Part shown: piece by piece, positions 34,479 to 42,518 of the stretch
Numbering within the stretch: the stretch's first letter is position 1
Layout of the letters: every line of letters starts with the position of its first letter
From: Geobacter sp. AOG2
GTDB taxonomy: Bacteria; Desulfobacterota; Desulfuromonadia; Geobacterales; Pseudopelobacteraceae
Assembly: GCF_019972295.1 (NCBI RefSeq)
Contig: NZ_BLJA01000001.1
Coordinates: forward strand, 1,884,117-1,948,116
Length of the DNA: 64,000 bases
Reading direction: 5' to 3'
Position numbers and translations under genes: made by a program
The notes under the pieces: generated by a model
The model's input: the letters and a program-made list of their open reading frames with translations, nothing else
Told to the model about the DNA's origin: nothing
Databases searched by the model: none

Positions 34479-36719
34479 CTAGGCACACTCCGAGTACCCG
34501 CACACGCGGCAGACGCAGCAGCCCCCCTCGTGCTCGACGATGCCGCCGCAATCGGGACAGGCGCCTCGTTCCTGGGTGGCGGTTTCGGCGTTGATGTCAT
34601 AGCCGTTGGCCACCATGTGAGCCTGGATGGCCTTGGCCACGGCGTCGGCGCAGGAGAGGATGCGATTGTCGCCGAAGCCGGAAGGGCAGTGGCAGGAGAT
34701 CCCCAGGAGTTGCTTGATTACCTGACGTGCCTGGACGCCGCTACGCCATGCCAGGGATACCATGCGGCCGATGGCTTCGCTCTGGGACGCGGCGCAACCG
34801 CCGGCCTTGCCCATGGTGGTGAAGAGCTCGAATAGTCCGGAGTTGTCTTCGTTGATGGTTACATAGAGCGGTCCGCAGCCGGTTTGCATCTGGTGGGTCC
34901 AGCCCTTGAGCGCCTTGGGCCGGTCGCGCTTGATGGCTTTTTTCTCCTCTTCCACCGGCGTGGCGGCGACGGCAGCCTGCTGTTCCTCTTTCTTGCCGGT
35001 GGAGAGAACCTGCTCGTCGCGGGAACCGTCACGGTAGATGGTGACACCCTTGCAGCCGGTTTCGTAGGCCAGCATATAGGCTTTTTCAACATCGTCCATG
35101 GTAGCCGAATTAGGGAAATTGACCGTCTTGGAGACCGCATTGTCGGTGTAGAGCTGGAAGGCGGCCTGCATCTGGATATGGTCTTCGGGAGTGATGTCGT
35201 GGGCGGTAACGAATACTCGGCGCACGTCCTCCGGGACCTCGGGGATATCGTGTACTGTGCCGTGTTCGGCGATCTTCTTCATCAACGCCTCGGAATAGAA
35301 GCCACGCTCCTTGGCGATCTGTTCGAACATCGGGTTGACCTCAACCAGCACGTTCTTGTCCATGACGGTACGGATGTAGGAGACGGCAAAGAGCGGCTCC
35401 ACGCCGGAGGAGGCGTTGGAGATGATCGAGATGGTGCCGGTGGGGGCAATTGTGGTGACCGTGGCATTGCGCATGGGCGGCGCACTCTTCTTGTCGAAGA
35501 TCGAACCCTTGAAGTTGGGGAAGGAACCGCGTTGCTTGCCAAGTTCCTCGGATGCAAGGTGCCCTTCGTCGTTGATGAACTTCATCACCTTTTTGCCCAG
35601 TTTGATCGCCTCGTCGGAGTTGTAGGGAACCCCCAACAGGATCAGCATGTCGGCCCATCCCATGACCCCCAGGCCGACCTTGCGATTGGCGTGGGTCATG
35701 TCGTGGATCTGCTGCAGGGGATAGTTGTTGGCCTCGATAACGTTGTCCAGGAAGTGGACCGAGTCGTGTACCACGGTTTTCAGTTTCTTCCAGTCAACGG
35801 CGTTGTCCTTGACGAATTTCCCCAGGTTGATGGAGCCCAGATTACAGGACTCATAGGGGAGCAGCGGCTGTTCGCCGCAGGGGTTGGTGGACTCGATCTC
35901 GCCGATATGGGGAGTGGGGTTGTCGCGGTTGAGACGGTCCAGAAAGATAATGCCCGGCTCCCCGTTTTCCCAGGCCTGCACTACGATGCGATGAAAGACC
36001 TTGCGGGCGTTTTGTTTACCTATAACCTTCTTGTCACGGGGGTTGATAAGATCATACTCTTCGTCCCGTTCCACGGCCTGCATGAATTTCTCGGTCAAGC
36101 CGACGGAGATGTTGAAGTTGTTGAGGTGTCTCTGGTCGGCCTTACACATGATGAAATTCATGATGTCGGGGTGATCGACCCGCAGGATGCCCATGTTGGC
36201 GCCGCGCCGCGTACCGCCCTGCTTGATGGTTTCCGTGGCGATGTCGAACACCCGCATGAAGGAGAGCGGGCCGCTGGAGATGCCGGTGGTCGAGCTGACC
36301 ACGTCGTTGGCCGGGCGCAGGCGCGAGAACGAAAAACCGGTACCGCCGCCGGATTTGTGGATCAGGGCGGTAAATTTAACCGCGTCGAAGATCTCTTCCA
36401 TGGAGTCGCCCACCGGCAGGACGAAACAGGCCGAGAGCTGCCCCAGTTGGCGGCCGGCATTCATCAGGGTCGGGGAGTTGGGAAGAAATTCGAAGCTGGT
36501 CATCATGCGGTAAAACGTTTCGGCCAAGCCTTTGATATCGGCCTTCTTGTCGAACTGTTTATCGGGAGCAGCAATGGTTTCGGCCACCCGGCGAAACATA
36601 TCGGCCGGGGTCTCCAGAACCTTGCCCTCGGTATCGCGCCTCAGGTAACGCTTTTCAAGGACGGTTGCGGCGTTTTTGGAAAGGTCGGGGATTGTGTCGT
36701 GTGCGGATTCCTTTTTCAT
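34479..36719 (-). CDS. nrdJ: Adenosylcobalamin-dependent (class II) ribonucleotide reductase
   Basis: 746 residues. Makes deoxyribonucleotides with B12 and needs no oxygen. Active-site features: LGQLSACFVLPVGDSMEEIF (catalytic Cys), GGGTGFSFSRLRPANDVV, NPCGEQPLLPYESCNLGSIN (catalytic Asn-Cys-Glu loop), and ATVTTIAPTGTISIISNASS. The C-terminus has the Cys-rich CPDCGGIVEHEGG...CRVCGYSEC, a zinc/redox tail usual for NrdJ. The start at 36719 (MKKESAHDT) has AAGGAG upstream; the frame runs to 36869 but that stretch is the promoter. The promoter carries two NrdR-like boxes. Confidence 0.95.
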   Translation of the reverse strand: MKKESAHDTIPDLSKNAATVLEKRYLRRDTEGKVLETPADMFRRVAETIAAPDKQFDKKADIKGLAETFYRMMTSFEFLPNSPTLMNAGRQLGQLSACFVLPVGDSMEEIFDAVKFTALIHKSGGGTGFSFSRLRPANDVVSSTTGISSGPLSFMRVFDIATETIKQGGTRRGANMGILRVDHPDIMNFIMCKADQRHLNNFNISVGLTEKFMQAVERDEEYDLINPRDKKVIGKQNARKVFHRIVVQAWENGEPGIIFLDRLNRDNPTPHIGEIESTNPCGEQPLLPYESCNLGSINLGKFVKDNAVDWKKLKTVVHDSVHFLDNVIEANNYPLQQIHDMTHANRKVGLGVMGWADMLILLGVPYNSDEAIKLGKKVMKFINDEGHLASEELGKQRGSFPNFKGSIFDKKSAPPMRNATVTTIAPTGTISIISNASSGVEPLFAVSYIRTVMDKNVLVEVNPMFEQIAKERGFYSEALMKKIAEHGTVHDIPEVPEDVRRVFVTAHDITPEDHIQMQAAFQLYTDNAVSKTVNFPNSATMDDVEKAYMLAYETGCKGVTIYRDGSRDEQVLSTGKKEEQQAAVAATPVEEEKKAIKRDRPKALKGWTHQMQTGCGPLYVTINEDNSGLFELFTTMGKAGGCAASQSEAIGRMVSLAWRSGVQARQVIKQLLGISCHCPSGFGDNRILSCADAVAKAIQAHMVANGYDINAETATQERGACPDCGGIVEHEGGCCVCRVCGYSECA

Positions 36720-36793
36720 GGATGGTTCTCCTTGTGGCGCAAAAAATTGAATTATATTGAGCAATTGGGCTGGTATGGTTTGTTTGAGTAAAA

Positions 36794-36809
36794 CCACAAT
36801 ATTTGGTAG
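36794..36809 (-). promoter_or_regulatory. NrdR-type box, gene-proximal
   Basis: CCACAATATTTGGTAG on the plus strand matches most of the NrdR core CwAtATaTwG (8 of 10). It lies exactly 32 bp (about three helical turns) from a second box, the spacing typical of NrdR box pairs. Confidence 0.7.
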
Positions 36810-36819
36810 AACATGGGAA

Positions 36820-36848
36820 AATAAACCACAACATATATGACAAGTCAA
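36820..36848 (-). promoter_or_regulatory. Sigma-70 promoter of nrdJ
   Basis: On the minus strand: TTGACT (-35, 36843-36848), a 17-bp spacer, TTTATT (-10, 36820-36825). The distal NrdR-type box lies within the spacer, so a bound repressor would block RNA polymerase. Confidence 0.6.
36826..36841 (-). promoter_or_regulatory. NrdR-type box, gene-distal
   Basis: CCACAACATATATGAC on the plus strand; 8 of 10 core positions of CwAtATaTwG. Paired with the box 32 bp nearer the gene. Confidence 0.7.
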
Positions 36849-36947
36849 TATAATATTTACGGCAAACATAACGTGCTGAAATGAACAAAAAATTTACAGT
36901 ATCGCCGCAGTATGATAGAACGTGCTCATTACCGAATGGAGCACCAT

Positions 36948-38180
36948 GTGAAGAACCTTGCGTTCGCGAGCATCGGCTTTTGCCTCATCATCCTGTCGCT
37001 GGCCGGTTGTCAAAACACTTTTGTTACGCGTGAAGAAACCCCGCTCAACAAAAGCGTCATGTCTGCCCGGTTACACGGCATTATCCCGCTTGAACCGGCC
37101 CGTCCGCCGGCCTCCCATGCCTTTAATACCCCGGCAACTCCCTCTAGGGAAAGTTTCGATGGCCTTTCCGACCTCCGTTACGAACAGGCGACCCTTACCG
37201 AAGACGCGACCTGGCGCGGGACCGTACTGATCAAGGGGGCCGTGGTGGTTGCCCCCCAGGCTACACTCCGCATCGAACCGGGGACGACGGTACGCTTTGC
37301 CCGCATCGAGGGGAGTATCAAAAAGGCCCGGCTGGTGGTCTTGGGACGCATTCAGTGCATCGGCACGGCCGAGCGTCCGATCCGGTTTTCGTCGGATGCT
37401 CCTACACCGGTCAGAGGGGATTGGGGCGGCATTCTGCTGCTCTCCACCGAAAAGCGCAACCAGTTTGAGCATACTTCCGTCGAAGGAGCGGAAACAGGCA
37501 TTGAAGCGCACTTCTCGGCCTTTACCGCCAAGTCGGTGCGAGTCACCCTCTCGAAGACAGGTGTGGTGCTGCGCGACAGCATTGTCAGTGCCGAGTCGTC
37601 GAGTTTTTCCGCCTGCGAAACGGGTATCGAAGTCCACGACGGCGAATTCGAGCTGCGCGACAGCAGCGTGAGTACGAACCGCTTGGGCATGTCCCTGTCT
37701 CGATCCTCAGTCGTTCTTACATCCACCAGTGTGACGGATAACGCTCGCTACGGCATTCTGGCCGAGGAATGCCGCCTCAGGATCAGTTCCGGCAGCATCT
37801 CCTCCAACGGCGCCGGGGCCGTGGTAACGGGCGGTGAAGGGCAGATCTTCATGACGCGCTTCATGCTCAACAAGGATACGGCCCTGCAACTCGGTTCCGC
37901 CCGCATGAAGGTCAACCGCTCCCTTTTCGCCGACAACGACCGCGACGCCCTGCGGATCGAGGATGGCCGGGCAACAGTCTGGGGATGCGCTTTCCGCGGT
38001 AACGGCGGCTTCAATCTCTACAACGCCGGGCGGGAAGTTGTGACTGCCGTTCAGAACTGGTGGGGCGGCGACGATGAAAAGAGCGTTTCATCCAAGGTCT
38101 TCGGCGGTTCACAGGAGCCGCGTTCCGGTACGGTGCAGGTATTCCCCTGGCTTTCCAGCCAGCCGCCCATTCTGCCTTGA
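36948..38180 (+). CDS. Lipoprotein with right-handed beta-helix (PbH1) repeats
   Basis: About 410 residues. Signal peptide followed by a lipobox (LSLAGC), then a low-complexity linker and a long series of short beta-helix turns such as LFADNDRDALRIEDGRATVW, SSSFSACETGIEVHDGEFEL and NRLGMSLSRSSVVLTSTSVT. The opening TWRGTVLIKGAVVVAPQATL is typical of beta-helix outer-surface proteins. The GTG at 36948 has GGAG 6 bp upstream; an ATG at 36912 is the longest option. It runs directly into the cysteine desulfurase-type gene. No catalytic residues recognised; probably a surface or periplasmic structural or carbohydrate-binding protein. Confidence 0.75.
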   Translation: MKNLAFASIGFCLIILSLAGCQNTFVTREETPLNKSVMSARLHGIIPLEPARPPASHAFNTPATPSRESFDGLSDLRYEQATLTEDATWRGTVLIKGAVVVAPQATLRIEPGTTVRFARIEGSIKKARLVVLGRIQCIGTAERPIRFSSDAPTPVRGDWGGILLLSTEKRNQFEHTSVEGAETGIEAHFSAFTAKSVRVTLSKTGVVLRDSIVSAESSSFSACETGIEVHDGEFELRDSSVSTNRLGMSLSRSSVVLTSTSVTDNARYGILAEECRLRISSGSISSNGAGAVVTGGEGQIFMTRFMLNKDTALQLGSARMKVNRSLFADNDRDALRIEDGRATVWGCAFRGNGGFNLYNAGREVVTAVQNWWGGDDEKSVSSKVFGGSQEPRSGTVQVFPWLSSQPPILP

Positions 38181-38194
38181 AGCGAAACTACCCC

Positions 38195-39337
38195 ATGTCC
38201 ATCTATCTCGATAACGCGGCAACATCCCATCCAAAGCCGGAATCCATTTACCAGGCAGTCATGCACGCCATGCGGGAGATTGGCGCGTCACCGGGACGCG
38301 GGGGGCACCGGCGTTCCCTGGAGGCCGGCCGTTTGCTGCTTCAGGCGCGTGACGCCATCGCCGCCCTGTTTGCCATCCCCGATTCTTCACGGATCATCAT
38401 GACCCATAGCACGACCGAGGCCCTCAACCTGGCGCTTCGTGGAGTTCTTACCCCCGGCGACCATGTGATCACCACCTCCATGGAGCATAATTCGCTGATG
38501 CGCCCCCTGGTTGCGCTGCGCGCCTTTGGGGTTGAGATGACCATCGTCAGGGCCGACGGCACGGGCATGGTGGACCCGGACGATGTCAGGCGCGCTCTGC
38601 GGCCCACTACCCGTATGATCGCCCTGGCGCATATCTCCAACGTATGCGGCACAATCCAGGCCATCGACAGCATGGGGGCAATCGCCCGTGAGGCCGGTGC
38701 GCTGTTCCTACTGGATGCAGCCCAATCGGCGGGCAGCGAACCGATCGATGTGATCAGGACCGGTATCGACCTTTTGGCCGCGCCGGGACACAAGGGGCTC
38801 TACGGCCCCCAGGGAACCGGGTTCCTCTATGTCTCGCCATCCGTCTCCCTGAAACCGCTTCTTCAGGGCGGGACCGGCACCAGTTCCTCTTCCGAGGAGC
38901 AACCCCTGATCCTGCCGGACGGTTTTGAAGCGGGGACTCATAACCTGCCAGGTATTGCCGGGCTCAGGGCAGGGGTCGAATTCGTCCTGGAGCAGGGCGT
39001 TGTCGCCATCGGGGACAAGGAACGCCGACTGGTGGCGTCAGCCACAGAACGTCTGGCCGAACTGCCGCAGGTAACGCTTTATGGCCCCTCCGACCCGGCC
39101 CTGCGGGGAGGCGTACTTTCTTTTACCGTTGCGGGAGCCGACCCGGCAGCCCTGGCATTTATGCTGGACCACAACCATGATATTGCGGTGCGGGCCGGAT
39201 TGCACTGCGCCCCCCGGGCGCACCGCACCCTGGGCAGTTTTCCCGGCGGCACCCTGCGTATGAGTCCGGGCTGGTTCTCCACGGGCGAAGAGATTGCTAT
39301 TTTCTGCGATGCCGTTGTAGAATGCTGCCGTCTGTAA
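38195..39337 (+). CDS. Cysteine desulfurase-family PLP enzyme (class V aminotransferase)
   Basis: 380 residues. MSIYLDNAATSHPKPESIY at the N-terminus, STTEALNLAL, DAAQSAGSEPIDV and the PLP lysine in APGHKGLYGPQGTGFLY. The C-terminus has the cysteine loop RAGLHCAPRAH and GTLRMSPGWFSTGEEI. This matches the sub-family of 'cysteine desulfurase family proteins' distinct from IscS and SufS. It may supply sulfur for a cofactor or selenium metabolism, but no partner gene is adjacent. ATG 38195 is taken as start, 14 bp after the beta-helix lipoprotein stop; a TTG at 38177 would overlap it. Confidence 0.85.
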   Translation: MSIYLDNAATSHPKPESIYQAVMHAMREIGASPGRGGHRRSLEAGRLLLQARDAIAALFAIPDSSRIIMTHSTTEALNLALRGVLTPGDHVITTSMEHNSLMRPLVALRAFGVEMTIVRADGTGMVDPDDVRRALRPTTRMIALAHISNVCGTIQAIDSMGAIAREAGALFLLDAAQSAGSEPIDVIRTGIDLLAAPGHKGLYGPQGTGFLYVSPSVSLKPLLQGGTGTSSSSEEQPLILPDGFEAGTHNLPGIAGLRAGVEFVLEQGVVAIGDKERRLVASATERLAELPQVTLYGPSDPALRGGVLSFTVAGADPAALAFMLDHNHDIAVRAGLHCAPRAHRTLGSFPGGTLRMSPGWFSTGEEIAIFCDAVVECCRL

Positions 39338-39353
39338 AAAGGCATGCAAATCT

Positions 39354-39493
39354 GCCACAGAGACACGGAGACGCAGAGAAGATCTTTGAGAATGAGTTTA
39401 AAATATTCAATTGAATGGTAGAGATAGGTGGCCGTTTTTTAAGTTTTGGATCAAGTTCAATGCAGTTCTCCGTGTCTCTGTGACTCCGTAGCA
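39354..39493. repeat. Inverted-repeat element (CACAGAG/CACGGAG family), ~140 bp
   Basis: Left arm begins GCCACAGAGACACGGAGACG; right arm TTCTCCGTGTCTCTGTGACT near 39465-39485. The AT-rich middle (~85 bp) has no ORF. Fills most of the gap before the PhoH-type gene. Confidence 0.75.
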
Positions 39494-39540
39494 GATTGAA
39501 GTATTTGGTCTATTAATCACTCCCGACAGAAAGGCCTTCC

Positions 39541-40857
39541 GTGAAAAACTTCATCCTCGATACCAACGTACTGCTGCATGACCCCCAATCCCTGTTCAGA
39601 TTCCAGGACAACAACATCATCATTCCCATAACCGTCATCGAAGAGGTCGACCGCTTCAAGAAAGACATGAACGAAACCGGCCGTAACGCCCGCCAGATCT
39701 CGCGTATCCTCGACACCATGCGGGAAAAGGGATCGCTGGCATCCGGCGTTACGCTCCCTGGCCAGGGAACCCTGCGGGTTGAGCTGTTCAGCGAAAACTA
39801 TCTCAAACGGTTGCCGGTCGATCTGCGGGTAGACAGCGGCGACAACCGCATCCTGGCGGTAGCCCTGGATATGCGCGACCGCTTTCCCGACACCGAGCTC
39901 ATCTTTGTTACCAAGGACACCAACCTGCGTATCAAGGCCGATGCCATCGGTTTGGCCGCCGAGGATTACGAATCGGATAAGATCGATATCCAGGATCTCT
40001 ATTCCGGAACCCGCAGCATCGAGATGGCGCCCGATGCCGTGGACCGGTTCTACGGGCAGAACTGGCTGGAGGCGCCGGAAGGGCTCGCTCCCAACGAGTT
40101 CATCACCATCACGGACAACACCAACCCTTCCCATACCGCGATCTGCCGCTACGATGCGGACAGCGGGCACATCGTCCCGGTGCGGAAGGTCCCCAAGGAA
40201 GGTATCTGGAGCATCTTCGCCCGCAACCGCGAACAGTCCTTTGCCTTGGACGTTCTGATGGACGACTCCATCAAACTGGTGACCCTGGTGGGCAAGGCGG
40301 GCACCGGCAAGACGCTTCTGGCCATCGCCGCAGGCCTGCACAAGACAGCCGAAGAAAATGTGTACAACCGCCTTCTGGTTTCCCGGCCTGTGTTCCCCAT
40401 GGGCAAGGATCTGGGATTTTTGCCGGGTGACATCGAGGAAAAACTGACCCCCTGGATGCAGCCGATCTTTGACAACGTGGAACTGCTCATCTCGGGGCAC
40501 GAGTCGGAGAAGCGCCACAGCAAGGGGTACAAAGAGCTGATGGCCATGGGGCTTTTGGACATCGAACCGCTGACCTACATCCGCGGTCGTTCCATCCCCA
40601 ATCAATATCTGATTGTGGATGAGGCCCAAAACCTGACCCCCCATGAGATCAAGACCATCGTTACCCGGGTGGGGGAGGGGACCAAGATCATACTGACCGG
40701 CGACCCCTACCAGATCGACAACCCCTACGTGGATTCGTCCAGCAACGGTCTGAGCTTCCTGGTGGAGAGGTTCAAGGGGGAGAAGATAGCCGCCCATGTG
40801 ACCCTGACTAAAGGGGAACGCTCGGAGCTGGCGGAACTGGCGGCAAACCTGCTGTAG
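39541..40857 (+). CDS. PIN-domain / PhoH-family ATPase (YlaK type)
   Basis: 438 residues. An N-terminal PIN nuclease-like domain (~1-140: NFILDTNVLLHDPQSLFRFQ, VIEEVDRFKKD, DNRILAVALDM, ELIFVTKDTNLR) is joined to a PhoH-type RNA helicase-like ATPase (~230-438: Walker A GKAGTGKTLLAIAAGL; Walker B-like YLIVDEAQNLTPHEIKTIV; RVGEGTKIILTGDPYQID). These fusions are thought to act in RNA turnover. The GTG start has AAAGG upstream. Flanked on both sides by inverted-repeat elements. Confidence 0.9.
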   Translation: MKNFILDTNVLLHDPQSLFRFQDNNIIIPITVIEEVDRFKKDMNETGRNARQISRILDTMREKGSLASGVTLPGQGTLRVELFSENYLKRLPVDLRVDSGDNRILAVALDMRDRFPDTELIFVTKDTNLRIKADAIGLAAEDYESDKIDIQDLYSGTRSIEMAPDAVDRFYGQNWLEAPEGLAPNEFITITDNTNPSHTAICRYDADSGHIVPVRKVPKEGIWSIFARNREQSFALDVLMDDSIKLVTLVGKAGTGKTLLAIAAGLHKTAEENVYNRLLVSRPVFPMGKDLGFLPGDIEEKLTPWMQPIFDNVELLISGHESEKRHSKGYKELMAMGLLDIEPLTYIRGRSIPNQYLIVDEAQNLTPHEIKTIVTRVGEGTKIILTGDPYQIDNPYVDSSSNGLSFLVERFKGEKIAAHVTLTKGERSELAELAANLL

Positions 40858-40885
40858 AACAAAATCCAAATAACAATCAAATTCC

Positions 40886-41023
40886 GCCACAGAGACACGG
40901 AGACACAGAGAAAAGCAAGGCAGTAAGGCAAACCATACGAATTTTGATGCCGGTTTGGCCGAATCTATTTGTGCCTTTCTCTGTGAACCTCTGTGAACCT
41001 CTGTGTCTCCGTGTCTCTGTGGC
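40886..41023. repeat. Inverted-repeat element with perfect 25-bp arms
   Basis: The arms at 40886-40910 and 40999-41023 are exact reverse complements over 25 bp, the best-kept member of the CACAGAG/CACGGAG family here. Next to the right arm is a tandem CTCTGTGAAC duplication (from 40979). It ends ~22 bp before the pyrF start, so it may form a long hairpin in the pyrF leader. Confidence 0.85.
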
Positions 41024-41045
41024 AGGTGTATAAAAGAGGTGTCGT

Positions 41046-41768
41046 ATGACAAATGAACAAGCACGTGACAAAATCATTTTTGCCCTGGATGTCCACGGCT
41101 TGGCCGACATCGATCGCTGGTCGGCACAGTTGACGGGCCATGTGGGCATGTTCAAGGTCGGCAAGGAGCTTTTCACCTCCTGTGGTCCCGAGGCGGTCAG
41201 GACCGTGCAGCGCCATGGCGGGCAGGTATTTCTCGACCTCAAGTACCACGACATCCCCAACACCGTAGCCAAAGCCATGGTCGAAGCGGCCCGGCTCGGA
41301 GTACAGTTGGCCAATCTGCACGCCCTGGGTGGTGAAGAGATGATGGCGACGGCCGCCGCCGCGGTACGCAAAGAATTCGGCGATGAGCGGCCCCGGCTGT
41401 TGGCCGTAACCATCCTGACCTCGTCCACGGCTGAAACCCTGCGTCAGGTGGGGATCGAGCGCCCGGTGGAGGAGATGGCCGTCCGACTGGCCCGCCTTGC
41501 CAAGGATTCCGGCATGGACGGCGTGGTTGCCTCGCCCCTGGAGATCGAATCGATCCGAGCGGCCTGCGGCCGGGATTTCCTGATCGTTACCCCCGGCGTC
41601 CGGCCGTCGTTCGCCTCCCTGGACGACCAGAAGCGCGTCATGACCCCGGCCGAAGCGGTTACTGCCGGAGCCGATTATCTGGTAATCGGCCGCCCCATCG
41701 CCAAGGCCGCTGATCCGGTGGAGGCTTCCCGAATGATCGTGGATGAGATCGCAGGGGGGTGCCCATGA
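41046..41768 (+). CDS. pyrF: Orotidine-5'-phosphate decarboxylase
   Basis: 240 residues. Last step of UMP synthesis. The catalytic motif FLDLKYHDIPNTVAKA (Asp-Lys-x-x-Asp) is intact, with FALDVHGLADID at the N-terminus, VKVGKELF-type substrate contacts (FKVGKELF) and the phosphate loop ADYLVIGRPI. RBS AGAGG before the ATG. The stop overlaps the next gene's ATG (ATGA). Confidence 0.96.
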   Translation: MTNEQARDKIIFALDVHGLADIDRWSAQLTGHVGMFKVGKELFTSCGPEAVRTVQRHGGQVFLDLKYHDIPNTVAKAMVEAARLGVQLANLHALGGEEMMATAAAAVRKEFGDERPRLLAVTILTSSTAETLRQVGIERPVEEMAVRLARLAKDSGMDGVVASPLEIESIRAACGRDFLIVTPGVRPSFASLDDQKRVMTPAEAVTAGADYLVIGRPIAKAADPVEASRMIVDEIAGGCP

Positions 41769-42508
41769 AGGGCGAGTTGGTTTTTGGCGTCAACCCGGTC
41801 AAGGAGGCGCTGCGCGCTACGCGTGGAGCCTTCGAGCTGTATGTGCAATCTTCCGCAACCGACCATCGTCTCGAGAAGATCCTCAAACTGGCCGAGGAAC
41901 GGGGAGTCCCGGTCCATCGACGCGAGCGGGACGATCTTACCAAGCTGTGCGCTTCCAGTCATCACCAGGGCGTTGCGCTCATGGTGGAACCCTTCCGTTA
42001 TGCCGACCTGGACGATCTCGTAACCCGCATCGATGAGGCGGGACACAGCGGTTTTCTGCTGGTGCTGGACGGCATCCAGGACCCCCATAACCTGGGGGCG
42101 CTGATCCGTACCGCAGCCTGTGCCGGTTGCGATGGCGTCATTATCCCCAAGGATCGCGCCGTCGGCGTCACTCCGACCGTGGAAAAGGCCTCAGCCGGTG
42201 CGGTGGAGACTATCCCGATTGCCCTCGTGACCAACGTGGCCCAGACCCTCCAACGCCTCAAGGATGGCGGCTACTGGGTCTACGGCCTGGCTGGCGAGGC
42301 TGGGCAGTCGCTTTACGATGTGGATTTCACCGGCAAGGTTGTCCTACTGGTCGGTAACGAGGGGGAGGGGATTCGCCCCTTGGTGCGCAAGCAGTGCGAC
42401 GTGGTCCTGTCGATCCCCCTGCATGGCGGCGTATCCTCCCTGAACGCCTCGGTGGCTGGCGGGATCGCCCTGTTCGAGGCTGCCCGCCGGCGCGGCGTCT
42501 CGGCGTAA
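41765..42508 (+). CDS. rlmB: 23S rRNA 2'-O-ribose methyltransferase RlmB (SpoU/TrmH family)
   Basis: 247 residues. An N-terminal substrate-binding domain (ELVFGVNPVKEALRA) and a knotted SPOUT domain with motif 1 LDGIQDPHNLGALIRTA, motif 2 LVGNEGEGIRPLVRKQCD and motif 3 SIPLHGGVSSLNASVAGGIA. RlmB methylates G2251 of 23S rRNA; a related SpoU specificity cannot be excluded. ATG at 41765 overlaps the pyrF stop; an upstream GTG at 41759 is less likely. Confidence 0.9.
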   Translation: MKGELVFGVNPVKEALRATRGAFELYVQSSATDHRLEKILKLAEERGVPVHRRERDDLTKLCASSHHQGVALMVEPFRYADLDDLVTRIDEAGHSGFLLVLDGIQDPHNLGALIRTAACAGCDGVIIPKDRAVGVTPTVEKASAGAVETIPIALVTNVAQTLQRLKDGGYWVYGLAGEAGQSLYDVDFTGKVVLLVGNEGEGIRPLVRKQCDVVLSIPLHGGVSSLNASVAGGIALFEAARRRGVSA

Positions 42509-42518
42509 CCGGGTCTTC

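Noticed and set aside
34884-36791. A 635-codon open frame opposite nrdJ
   Set aside because: Antisense shadow of a highly conserved gene; no domain seen.
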